A stretch of DNA of 64,000 bases from an uncultured Rivibacter sp. (GTDB lineage: Bacteria; Pseudomonadota; Gammaproteobacteria; Burkholderiales; Burkholderiaceae), in NCBI GenBank assembly GCA_946480925.1, contig CAMLLU010000004.1, positions 95,170 through 159,169 on the forward strand, written 5' to 3'. Both the position numbers and the translations under genes were made by a program. Positions 28,059 through 38,224 of this stretch are shown one piece after another (position 1 is the first letter of the stretch; each line of letters begins with the position of its first letter). The notes beneath the pieces were generated by a model. That model worked only from the letters and a program-made list of their open reading frames with translations, had not been told where the DNA came from and did no database searches.

Positions 28059-28817
28059 ATGGACATCAACGGCAAGGTCTTCATCGTCACCGGCGGCGCG
28101 TCGGGTCTGGGCGAAGGTACGGCGCGCATGCTCGCGCGCGAAGGCGGCAAGGTCGTGATCGCCGACCTTCAGGTCGAAAAAGGTGAGGCGCTGGCTCAGG
28201 AGATCGGCGGCGCCTTCGTGAAATGCGACGTGTCCGACGAAGAGGACGGAAAAGCCGCGGTGGCTAAGGCCATGTCGATGGGCAAGCTGATGGGTCTCGT
28301 CAACTGCGCCGGCATTGCGCCCGCGGTCAAGACGGTGGGCAAGGACGGCGCCCACCCGCTGGCCGTGTACGCGAAGGTCATCAACGTCAACCTGGTGGGC
28401 AGCTTCAACATGATCCGGCTGGCTGCCGAGGCAATGTGCAAGAACGAGCCCGAAGCCACCGGCGAGCGCGGCGTGCTGATCTCCACCGCCAGCGTGGCGG
28501 CCTTCGACGGCCAGATCGGCCAGGCGGCCTATGCGGCGTCGAAAGGCGGCGTGGTCGGCATGACGCTGCCGATCGCACGTGACCTGGCGCGCAACGGTAT
28601 CCGCAACATGACCATCGCACCCGGCATCTTCGGCACGCCCATGCTGTTCTCGATGCCGCAGGAGGTGCAGGACGCACTGGCCGCCAGCGTGCCCTTCCCC
28701 AGCCGCCTCGGAAAACCCGAGGACTACGCGAAGCTGGTGCACCAGATCATCACCAACGACATGCTCAATGGCGAGGTGATCCGCCTCGACGGTGCGATCC
28801 GCCTGGCGCCGCGCTGA
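28059..28817 (+). CDS. Type-2 3-hydroxyacyl-CoA dehydrogenase (SDR family, HSD10-like)
   Basis: NAD-dependent oxidation of short-chain 3-hydroxyacyl-CoAs, including the 2-methyl-3-hydroxybutyryl-CoA of isoleucine breakdown. 252 residues. The SDR cofactor motif is TGGASGLGEG (12-21), NCAG is present, the catalytic Ser lies in ISTASVAAFDG and the active site in YAASKGG. Long insertions relative to short SDRs, and the C-terminus DMLNGEVIRLDGAIRLAPR, match the HSD17B10 subgroup. GGAGCATTCC precedes the ATG. The gene stands alone behind a palindromic operator. Confidence 0.88.
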   Translation: MDINGKVFIVTGGASGLGEGTARMLAREGGKVVIADLQVEKGEALAQEIGGAFVKCDVSDEEDGKAAVAKAMSMGKLMGLVNCAGIAPAVKTVGKDGAHPLAVYAKVINVNLVGSFNMIRLAAEAMCKNEPEATGERGVLISTASVAAFDGQIGQAAYAASKGGVVGMTLPIARDLARNGIRNMTIAPGIFGTPMLFSMPQEVQDALAASVPFPSRLGKPEDYAKLVHQIITNDMLNGEVIRLDGAIRLAPR

Positions 28818-28953
28818 GCGCGTCCTCAGCAACCCCGCCACCGCAGCGGTTGTGAACGAGGTAACAAAACGCCAGCAGCACTCGCAGCCGGCGATGTGGT
28901 AGCGCAGGATGGACGTCTTGCCCGGAGATGCCATGGCCCTGAGGAAAGACTCG

Positions 28954-30765
28954 ATGCCCCTGCGGCGGCTTGCAGCCTGGAGCTGCGCCGTCAGCCTGTT
29001 GCTGCTGAGCGCCTGCGCGCCGCAGCGCCCCGCCGCGAAATTCAACTACCAGCCGCCGGACCAACCCGAAGCCGCGTCGGGCTATGTCGAGAAGTCGGGC
29101 TGGCAGACCCGTAAATTTGCGGTGGCAGCTGCCAACCCGCTGGCCACCGATGCGGGCTACCAGGTCATCAAGGCAGGTGGCTCGGCCATCGATGCGGCCA
29201 TTGCGGTGCAGATGGTGCTCACGCTGGTGGAGCCTCAGTCCAGCGGCATCGGCGGCGGTGCCTTCCTGCTGCACTGGGACGGCAAGCGTGTCGAAGCTTA
29301 TGACGGCCGTGAGACGGCGCCGGCTGCAGTCGACGAACGCCTGTTCCTCAAGGCCGACGGCACGCCGATGAGTTTCATCGAGGGCGTGGTGGGCGGCCGC
29401 TCGGTCGGCACGCCGGGCGTGCTGCGCATGCTCGAACAGGCCCACAAGGAACACGGCAAGCTTCCGTGGGCACAACTGTTCGAGCCAGCCATTCGCCTGG
29501 CCGAACAGGGCTTCAAGCTCAGCCCCCGCCTGCACGCATTGCTCACCAGCGAGCAGCACCTAGGCAAGGACGGCATCGCCGCAAACTACTTCCTGCTCCC
29601 CGACGGCAAGGTCCCCGAGTTGGGCACGCTGATGCGCAACCCGGCGCTGGCCGAGGTGCTACGCCGGATCGCCGACAAGGGACCCGATGCGTTCTACCGT
29701 GGCGCCGTCGCCAAGGACATGGTCGCCAAGGTCCGCAACCATCCGACCAACCCCGGTCGCCTGAGCGAGCAGGATCTGGTGGATTACAAGCCGAAGAAGC
29801 GCGAGCCGCTGTGCACCGACTGGCACCGCTATCGGCTGTGCGGCTTCCCGCCGCCATCGTCCGGCCACATCGCGATCGCGCAGATGCTGGGCGTCCTGGA
29901 ACACGCGCCACCGGTGGGCGAACCGTTGACGAACGGCTTGCCCAGCGACGAGGTGCTGCACAACTACACCGAGTCCGCCCGTCTAGCCTTCGCCGACCGC
30001 GCGGTGTACGTGGCCGACCCTGACTTCGTGGCGCCGCCGGCCGGCTCGTGGCGCAGCCTGCTCAGCGACGCCTACCTACTGGAGCGCGCCTCGCTGATCG
30101 GCCCGCAATCGATGAAGACGGCCAAGCCCGGCCAGCCGCGCGGCACTTCGCTCGCATGGGCGCCGCAACCCGAGCAGCCCGAACACGGCACCTCACACAT
30201 TTCCATCGTCGACGCACAAGGCCGCGCGATCGCCATGACCACCACCATCGAGGACCAGTTCGGCTCGCGCCAGCTGGTCAACGGCGGCACCGGCCTGCCC
30301 GGCGGCTTCTTGCTCAACAACCAGCTCACTGACTTCAGCTTCGCGCCGGCCGATGCCACCACCGGCCAACCGATCGCCAACCGCGTGCAGCCAGGCAAGC
30401 GCCCGCGTTCGAGCATGAGCCCCACACTGGTGTTCGACAAGGCCAGCGGTGAGCTGCTCATGTCGACCGGCTCGCCCGGCGGCGCGCTGATCATCCACTA
30501 CACCGCCAAGACGCTGCTGGGCACGCTGGCGTGGGGGCTCAATGCACAGCAGGCCATCAACCTGCCCAACTTCGGCTCGAACAACGGCCCCACCTTGCTG
30601 GAGGCGAAGCGCTTCCCGCTCACCGCCATCGAAGCGCTCAAGTCACGAGGCCACGAGGTGCGGGAGCAGGACATGACGAGTGGGCTCCAAGCCTTGCAAC
30701 GCAACAGCGAGGGATGGTTCGGGGGCGCAGACCCTCGCCGCGAAGGCGTGGTGATCGGCGACTGA
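28954..30765 (+). CDS. ggt: Gamma-glutamyltransferase, lipoprotein form
   Basis: Cleaves the gamma-glutamyl bond of glutathione and related peptides in the periplasm or on its membrane face. About 603 residues. From ATG 28954 the protein starts with an ideal lipoprotein signal, LLLLSAC, lipid Cys21; GAGGAAAG lies five bases before this ATG. ATGs at 28909 or 28933 would only add a hydrophilic leader. The Ntn-hydrolase self-cleavage site is EHGTSHISIVD, where the Thr becomes the nucleophile. SGIGGGAFLLHWDGK, EAYDGRETAP and STGSPGGALII are family motifs. Most Ggt proteins carry an ordinary signal peptide, so the lipobox is notable. It converges with the TonB-like gene. Confidence 0.92.
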   Translation: MPLRRLAAWSCAVSLLLLSACAPQRPAAKFNYQPPDQPEAASGYVEKSGWQTRKFAVAAANPLATDAGYQVIKAGGSAIDAAIAVQMVLTLVEPQSSGIGGGAFLLHWDGKRVEAYDGRETAPAAVDERLFLKADGTPMSFIEGVVGGRSVGTPGVLRMLEQAHKEHGKLPWAQLFEPAIRLAEQGFKLSPRLHALLTSEQHLGKDGIAANYFLLPDGKVPELGTLMRNPALAEVLRRIADKGPDAFYRGAVAKDMVAKVRNHPTNPGRLSEQDLVDYKPKKREPLCTDWHRYRLCGFPPPSSGHIAIAQMLGVLEHAPPVGEPLTNGLPSDEVLHNYTESARLAFADRAVYVADPDFVAPPAGSWRSLLSDAYLLERASLIGPQSMKTAKPGQPRGTSLAWAPQPEQPEHGTSHISIVDAQGRAIAMTTTIEDQFGSRQLVNGGTGLPGGFLLNNQLTDFSFAPADATTGQPIANRVQPGKRPRSSMSPTLVFDKASGELLMSTGSPGGALIIHYTAKTLLGTLAWGLNAQQAINLPNFGSNNGPTLLEAKRFPLTAIEALKSRGHEVREQDMTSGLQALQRNSEGWFGGADPRREGVVIGD

Positions 30766-30782
30766 GCCCTGCCGCTCAGTCG
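30759..30782. terminator. Symmetric hairpin shared by the convergent stops of ggt and the TonB-like gene
   Basis: CGACTGAGC and its exact complement GCTCAGTCG are separated by six bases. The ggt stop TGA lies in the left arm and the TonB-like stop in the right arm, so both genes end with the same bases GACTGAGC. No T-run follows on either strand; a bidirectional termination or 3'-end-protecting role is plausible but unproved. Confidence 0.4.
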
Positions 30783-31627
30783 AGGTTGAAGCCGAGCTCC
30801 ACCATGGCCGTCTGCGTCTTGCGCAGCGGCTGGAAGCGCCATTGAGACACGGCTGCAATGGCACCGTCATTGAGGCGCCGATGCGTGGTCTTCACCACCT
30901 CGGCCTTGGCCACGGTGCCATCGGCTTGCACGTCGAAACGCACTTGCACCAGGCCCTTGCGCAGCTGGCGCATCACCGTGGCCGGGAACTCCGGCTCGGT
31001 CTGCATCACGGGCACCAGCGCCACGTCCTCGTCGTCTTCTTCGGCTGCGGGCGAAGCGGCTTGGTTCGGCGCAATGGCAGCAACCTGCTTGGCCGCCGCT
31101 GCGGTTTCGGGCGCGGCCGCCTTGGCCAGCTCTGCAGCAGGAACGGGCGCTGCCTGTTGCGGGGAAGGCGAAGACGAGCCAGCAGGCAGGTCCTTCTTGC
31201 TACGTTCGCCGCCGTCCTTCGAGGCCACAGGAGGAGCTGGCTCGGGACGCACCGGCTTCTGTGCGGCTGTGGCCGTGAGGGCCGGGGCAACGGCCTGCTT
31301 TTCTTCCCGCCTGGATTCGGACTTCGCCTCCGGCTTCATCTCGGCTTTCGCTTTGCGCGGCTTGTCCGAGTGAATCATGATCCAGTGGAACACTTTGTCG
31401 GCATCTCGCTTGGCGCGCTCGGCTGGAGACAACTCGCCGCTGGAGGCAGGTGGAGGCGCAACGGTCGAGGTTTGAGCCTGCACGACGTCGGTCGCCAATG
31501 TGACGAAGGCACCTGCGACGACGACGGCCCAGACTCTGCCGTGCGAACGGAGCGATCCTTGCGACCAACGGGTCAGGTGCAGTGAAGGGCGCGGCAAGTG
31601 CCTGCCGGCCAATGCATGACGGGGCAT
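30776..31627 (-). CDS. TonB C-terminal-domain protein
   Basis: 283-residue envelope protein. One hydrophobic N-terminal segment (about 32-50, VWAVVVAGAFVTLATDVV) ends in VQAQT, so it is either a membrane anchor or a cleavable signal. A long Pro/Ala/Lys/Glu-rich linker covers about 60-200. The C-terminal domain (about 205-283) has QTEPEFPATVMRQLRKGLVQ and DGAIAAVSQWRFQPLRK, the TonB fold. No ExbB/ExbD or receptor gene is adjacent, although an exbBD pair lies 5.7 kb away on the opposite strand. Whether it energises a transporter or has another TonB-domain role is open. Confidence 0.75.
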   Translation of the reverse strand: MPRHALAGRHLPRPSLHLTRWSQGSLRSHGRVWAVVVAGAFVTLATDVVQAQTSTVAPPPASSGELSPAERAKRDADKVFHWIMIHSDKPRKAKAEMKPEAKSESRREEKQAVAPALTATAAQKPVRPEPAPPVASKDGGERSKKDLPAGSSSPSPQQAAPVPAAELAKAAAPETAAAAKQVAAIAPNQAASPAAEEDDEDVALVPVMQTEPEFPATVMRQLRKGLVQVRFDVQADGTVAKAEVVKTTHRRLNDGAIAAVSQWRFQPLRKTQTAMVELGFNLD

Positions 31628-31855
31628 GCAGTCCTCCGAACGTCCTTGGCGCGCTCATCCACGATCAGTGGGCGTCGCTTGTTGTGAAGTGCCTTCGTGT
31701 GGGAAGGCGGCTCATGGCCGCCATGACTTCGCAAAAAGTGTACCCAGATGTTGCATGGCGGGGCGTCGGGTTCAACCCGGGCAGCAATGCGTGAAGGACT
31801 TCACGAGCATCTTGGCTTGCGCATCCCCGGCCATCGCCTTGGATAGACTCGGCCC

Positions 31856-33700
31856 GTGATTCCCCAGCCCTTCATCCAGGAACTGCTCGCCCGCACCGAT
31901 ATCGCGGAAGTCGTAGGCCGCTACGTACAGCTCAAGAAGGCTGGCATCAATCTCAAGGGTTTGTGCCCGTTCCACGGCGAAAAGACGCCAAGCTTCATCG
32001 TCAGCCCGACCCGGCAGACATACCACTGCTTCGGCTGCGGTGCACACGGCAACGCGGTGGGCTTCCTGATGGAACACGCCGGCATGGGCTTTGTCGATGC
32101 AGTGCGCGACCTGGCCCAGCAAAGCGGCCTGCAGGTGCCTGAAGACGACAGCACGCCCGAAGAGCGCGAACGCGCCAAGGCAATGAAGGAGCGGCAGGCC
32201 ACCCTCACCGACGTGTTGGCGAAAGCAGCCGAGCACTACCGCAAGCAACTCAAGAGCAGCCCGCGCGCCGTCGGCTACCTCAAGGGCCGCGGCCTGACGG
32301 GCGAGATCGCCGCCCGCTTCGGCCTCGGCTATGCGCCGGAGGGGTGGCGAGGCCTGGCAAGTGTCTTTCCGCGCTACGACGACCCGCTGCTCGCTGAAAG
32401 CGGCCTCGTCATCGTGCAAGGAGAAGAAGGTGATGAACAAAAACGCTACGACCGCTTCCGCGACCGCGTAATGTTCCCCATCCGTTCGGTGCAGGGCGAA
32501 GTGATCGGCTTCGGTGGCCGGGTGCTCGACGGCGGTGAGCCCAAATACCTCAACTCGCCCGAGACACCGGTGTTCGTCAAGGGCCGCGAGCTCTATGGGC
32601 TGTATGAAGCCCGCGCCGCATTGCGCGAGCATGGCTACGTGCTGGTGACCGAAGGCTACATGGACGTGGTGGCTCTGGCCCAGCTTGGCTTTCCGAACGC
32701 GGTGGCTACGCTCGGCACCGCTTGCACGGCCGACCACGTGCACAAGCTGTTCCGCTTCACGGACCGCGTGGTGTTCAGCTTCGATGGCGACGCCGCCGGC
32801 CGGCGCGCCGCCTCGCGCGCCCTCGAAGCCGCCCTGCCGCACGCCAGCGACACGCGCAGTATCAAGTTCCTGTTCCTGCCGTCCGAGCACGACCCTGATT
32901 CCTACGTGCGCGAATTCGGCAGCGAGGCCTTCGAACAATGCGTGCGCGATGCCGTGCCGTTGTCGCAACAGCTCATCGAGCAGGTGCGTGAAGGTTGCGA
33001 CCTCGGCAGTGCCGAAGGCCGCGCGCACATGCTTGCCAACGCCAAGCCACTGTGGTCAGCCCTGCCGCCGGGTGCGCTGAAGCAACAGTTGCTCGGTGAA
33101 CTCGCAACACTCGGGGGCCTGGAGCGCGACGACCTACAGGCACTGTGGGGAGGCGCAACGCGGCGTAATACCGCACAGCAGCAAAGCCGTGAAGACACAC
33201 CCCGCGGCGCCCCCGTCGGCGAGGCACGCCAACGCCGCGCGCCGCTGCGAGGGGCGGCCAACATGCTCGATCGCGCGGTGTGGCTGCTGCTGTACCACTG
33301 CGAGGCGTGGGACAGCCTGAGCGGCGAAATGCAGGAACTGCTGGCGGAACAACCTGTTCCCTACGGCCCAGCGTTCGCGATGATCGAGCGGCAGCTGCAC
33401 GAGCACGGGGCCCTGGGCTTTTCGGCCCTGGTCGAGGAGCTGGGCCGCGCCGACACCGATCCGGCAACCTCGGCATTGGTTGCCAGGCTGTCCTCGCTGC
33501 ACGAACTTTCGGCGGACGTGAATGCCGAGGCGGAACTGCACGTAGTGATGGACCGCCTGCTGCTCCAGGTACTGGAAGACGAGTTGCGAATGCTGTTCGA
33601 GTCGGGCGATCTCTCGTCCGAGGCCCAGCAGCGCGGCCGGGAACTGGTGCAGCGTCGCGCCCAGCTGAAGGCCAAGGTCAGCGGCGGCCAGCCCGCGTGA
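31856..33700 (+). CDS. dnaG: DNA primase DnaG
   Basis: Synthesises RNA primers for replication. 614 residues. The zinc-binding CHC2 domain has Cys37, His40, Cys58 and Cys61 (CPFHGEKTPSF, YHCFGCGAHG). The catalytic core has GGRVLDGGEPKYLNSPETP, and the TOPRIM domain has VTEGYMDVVALAQ and FSFDGDAAGRRAA with the metal-binding acidic residues. A DnaB-interacting helical C-terminus follows. The start is GTG 31856, directly at the family N-terminus (IPQPFIQELLARTDI). It precedes rpoD, the remnant of the macromolecular-synthesis operon; rpsU is not adjacent. Confidence 0.95.
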   Translation: MIPQPFIQELLARTDIAEVVGRYVQLKKAGINLKGLCPFHGEKTPSFIVSPTRQTYHCFGCGAHGNAVGFLMEHAGMGFVDAVRDLAQQSGLQVPEDDSTPEERERAKAMKERQATLTDVLAKAAEHYRKQLKSSPRAVGYLKGRGLTGEIAARFGLGYAPEGWRGLASVFPRYDDPLLAESGLVIVQGEEGDEQKRYDRFRDRVMFPIRSVQGEVIGFGGRVLDGGEPKYLNSPETPVFVKGRELYGLYEARAALREHGYVLVTEGYMDVVALAQLGFPNAVATLGTACTADHVHKLFRFTDRVVFSFDGDAAGRRAASRALEAALPHASDTRSIKFLFLPSEHDPDSYVREFGSEAFEQCVRDAVPLSQQLIEQVREGCDLGSAEGRAHMLANAKPLWSALPPGALKQQLLGELATLGGLERDDLQALWGGATRRNTAQQQSREDTPRGAPVGEARQRRAPLRGAANMLDRAVWLLLYHCEAWDSLSGEMQELLAEQPVPYGPAFAMIERQLHEHGALGFSALVEELGRADTDPATSALVARLSSLHELSADVNAEAELHVVMDRLLLQVLEDELRMLFESGDLSSEAQQRGRELVQRRAQLKAKVSGGQPA

Positions 33701-34038
33701 CGGCCTGCCGAAACTTCTTTTGACGAATTCGTGTCAATCGACGATAATTAAGGGTTTGTTACTGCGGCAAGAGTGACAGCAGCACCTCCGGGCCCCGGCC
33801 ACCCGCGACACGGGTTACATACAGGCCACCCTTTCCCCGCAAGGGCTGCACCTCCAAGACGTCCACGCGATCTTGCCCGTCGGTAGCTCGTCAGACCGTC
33901 CGCCCGCCGCGCGCTTTTGCGTTACGGGGCTGCGGCCGTTGCCGAAGTCTTGCCAAACCCATGGTTGGCCCGCATCTGGCATGGAACCCGCTGCATGAGC
34001 ACGTCTCGAGCCCGAGCCTTCACCATCCGAGGAACCGC
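33701..34038. other. 338-bp region between dnaG and rpoD: promoter and long leader
   Basis: No separate gene is supported. A strong promoter lies at its start (33720-33748), which would leave an untranslated rpoD leader of about 285 bases. The leader contains a small hairpin ACCCG/CGGGT (33801-33815). The frame of rpoD is open from ATG 33961, but the ATG at 34039 has the better ribosome-binding site. Confidence 0.5.
33720..33748 (+). promoter_or_regulatory. Sigma-70 promoter for rpoD
   Basis: TTGACG (33720-33725) and GATAAT (33743-33748) are separated by exactly 17 bp, five of six matches in each element. The -35 lies in an imperfect dyad TTGAC...GTCAA (33720-33737), so a repressor site is possible. 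It starts about 20 bp after the dnaG stop. Confidence 0.65.
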
Positions 34039-36264
<2,226 letters not shown>

Positions 36265-36340
36265 TTGACCCGGTAGGCCGCTGCCAGCGGCTTGCGATTG
36301 CAAAGCGAACGCATCTCGGCTTGCGCCGCAGGCACAGGCT

Positions 36341-36368
36341 GAGGACCTAGTTGGACAATCTTTGATTG
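36341..36368 (+). repeat. Direct repeat copy 2: displaced rpoD 3' end
   Basis: Near-identical second copy of the rpoD terminal sequence (CC to GT at two positions), followed after 38 bp by the terminator. The 73 bp between the copies contain a 7-bp inverted repeat GCCGCTG/CAGCGGC at 36277-36291 and no gene. Confidence 0.85.
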
Positions 36369-36406
36369 GTCTTTGATAAGGACGCGGCCACCGCGCATCA
36401 GAAGGC

Positions 36407-36435
36407 AAAGCCCGGCAAAGCCGGGCTTTTTCTTT
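36407..36435 (+). terminator. Intrinsic terminator of rpoD
   Basis: AAAGCCCGGC and GCCGGGCTTT form a 10-bp perfect stem with a 3-base AAA loop, followed by TTCTTTG. It ends transcription of dnaG-rpoD before the cyclase gene. Confidence 0.85.
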
Positions 36436-36485
36436 GTTACCTGTCACATCGCGGGACTACACTGCAAACTGTTTCACGAATCACG

Positions 36486-37421
36486 ATGACCAGCACCGTC
36501 GTTCGCACCGTCTTGTTTGCCGATCTGCGTGGCAGCACTTCGCTGTACGAAACGCTCGGCAATGCGGAGGCCGCCTCCGTCGTGACGCAGAGCGTGGCCC
36601 TGCTCGGGCAGATCGTCGTGAGCTGCCAGGGCCACGTCGTCAAGACGCTGGGCGACGGGCTGATGGCGGTGTTCGTGCGTGCGCAGGAGGCCGTGACGGT
36701 CGCAGACGAGATGCACGAGTCGCTCGAGCGCATCGTCAGCCTGCCGGGTACTCCCGGGCGCGCCCCGGCCATGAAGTTGCAAGTGGCGTTGGCCCACGGC
36801 GAGATCATCGAGGTCGACAACGACTGCTTCGGCGACGCCGTGAACGTGGCGGCACGATTGCTCGACGCCGCCGGCGACAACGAAACGCTCGTCACCGGCA
36901 GCGTGATCGACCACCTGGAACGCAACCAGCACGATCGCTTCCGCCACCTCAACCGCATGCAGCTACGTGGCCGGCAGGAGCCGGTCGAAGTGCTGCGCAT
37001 GGAGGGCCGCCGCTTCAGCGACGCGATCTCCACCGCTTTCCAGGATTCCCCGCCCTCTTACGTGCCCGACGGCATCCGCCTCATCGGGCAGAACCTGAAC
37101 CGGGTATTTGCCGGCACCAGCCTGCCGGTCATCCTCGGGCGCAGCCCTGAGGCCACTTATTGCGTCGATGACACGCGCGTGTCGCGTTCACATGCACGCA
37201 TCGAGTGGCACGGCGGCAATTTCCAGCTCACAGACCTCAGCTACAACGGCACCTACGTCCGCTACGGCAACCAGTCGGAAGTGGTGACCCTCAAGCGCGG
37301 CACCTGCGTGCTGCATGGCAGCGGCATCATCTGTCTCGGCGCCTCCCCCAACGATGCCACCGCGCCCCTGGTGCGCTTCGAGGTGCTGTCGTTCTCGGAT
37401 ACCGAACCGCAGTTTCCCTGA
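36486..37421 (+). CDS. Class III nucleotidyl cyclase fused to an FHA domain
   Basis: 311 residues, soluble. The N-terminal adenylate/guanylate cyclase domain (about 3-172) keeps the catalytic set: metal-binding Asp13 (FADLRGST) and Asp57 (LGDGLMAVF), and Asn120 and Arg124 (DAVNVAARLL). Activity is therefore plausible; ATP versus GTP preference is not obvious. The C-terminal FHA domain (about 213-303) has LGRSP, RVSRSHARIE and LTDLSYNGTYV, the phosphothreonine-binding motifs. This suggests control by a Ser/Thr kinase, but no kinase is in the window; the PP2C phosphatase is 29 kb away. The ATG at 36486 begins the cyclase fold; the rpoD terminator lies just upstream. Confidence 0.88.
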   Translation: MTSTVVRTVLFADLRGSTSLYETLGNAEAASVVTQSVALLGQIVVSCQGHVVKTLGDGLMAVFVRAQEAVTVADEMHESLERIVSLPGTPGRAPAMKLQVALAHGEIIEVDNDCFGDAVNVAARLLDAAGDNETLVTGSVIDHLERNQHDRFRHLNRMQLRGRQEPVEVLRMEGRRFSDAISTAFQDSPPSYVPDGIRLIGQNLNRVFAGTSLPVILGRSPEATYCVDDTRVSRSHARIEWHGGNFQLTDLSYNGTYVRYGNQSEVVTLKRGTCVLHGSGIICLGASPNDATAPLVRFEVLSFSDTEPQFP

Positions 37422-37436
37422 CGGCCCGGGCGACCT

Positions 37437-38123
37437 TCAGGCGCCAAGCAGGTCTGCCAAGGTCAGCAGCTCGGCCACCACGTGCGTGGCCTGCGGTTCG
37501 TGGGCGTGGGTGGTGCCTGCCCTGCGCACCCACGCGGTGGGCTGACCGGCGTTGCGGGCGCCCTCCACGTCCAGCCAAGGGTCGTCGCCCACGTGCAGCA
37601 CAGCCTCCGGGAGCTGGCCGAGCTGGCGGCAGGCCTCGCCGAAGATCCGGACGTCGGGCTTGCCGACACCGAATCCGCGCGCGCTGAGATATCCGCTGAA
37701 AAACGGCGCCAGTCCCACCCGTTCCAGATCGGCATTGCCGTTGGTCAGGGCAAACAGCGGATAGCGGCTCGCCAGACGCTCCAGTGCAGGCAGCACGTCG
37801 TCGAACAGGTCGACCTTCTGCCGCTCGGCAAAGAAGTACTCGAAGGCCGGCTCGGCGAGGGCCGGGTCATCGCCGGCCACCAGCATCGCCAACCGGAGAC
37901 TTTCGCGGCGCATTGAGCTGAGGTCGTGCGCAAGGTCCGGGCGGTCTCGCTCCACCGCGTCGCGCAAGGCCCTCAGCGCCGCCACGTCGTGGCGCCGCGC
38001 CGTAGCGGGGGCGTTGTCGGCCAGCCAGTCGTGCAGCCGGCGCTCGGCGCGCTCGATGGTCGGCCAGATCGGCCACAAGGTGTCGTCCAGGTCGATGGAC
38101 AGTGCGCGGATGGCACGTGGCAT
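37437..38123 (-). CDS. HAD-superfamily hydrolase
   Basis: 228-residue phosphatase-like protein. Motif I is SIDLDDTLWP (Asp11, Asp13), motif II is LFALTNGNADLERVG, motif III Lys is in GVGKPDVRIFGEA, and motif IV is LHVGDDPWLDVEGARNAG. The cap is the small helical type of the YigB/FMN-phosphatase-like group. The substrate is not predictable, though the group includes riboflavin-pathway phosphatases. The ATG at 38123 is chosen because motif I lies 10 residues inside; longer starts add only unrelated residues. It is divergent from the hybrid kinase and converges with the cyclase-FHA gene. Confidence 0.85.
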   Translation of the reverse strand: MPRAIRALSIDLDDTLWPIWPTIERAERRLHDWLADNAPATARRHDVAALRALRDAVERDRPDLAHDLSSMRRESLRLAMLVAGDDPALAEPAFEYFFAERQKVDLFDDVLPALERLASRYPLFALTNGNADLERVGLAPFFSGYLSARGFGVGKPDVRIFGEACRQLGQLPEAVLHVGDDPWLDVEGARNAGQPTAWVRRAGTTHAHEPQATHVVAELLTLADLLGA

Positions 38124-38224
38124 GAGGTACGGCAATGGCGGTGTGAGATAGACCCCAGAGTGTCGCCTAGCTCCAGTACAGTCAGGTTTCCTCAGGCGGA
38201 CGAGCATCGCGAGCACCGACCCGC

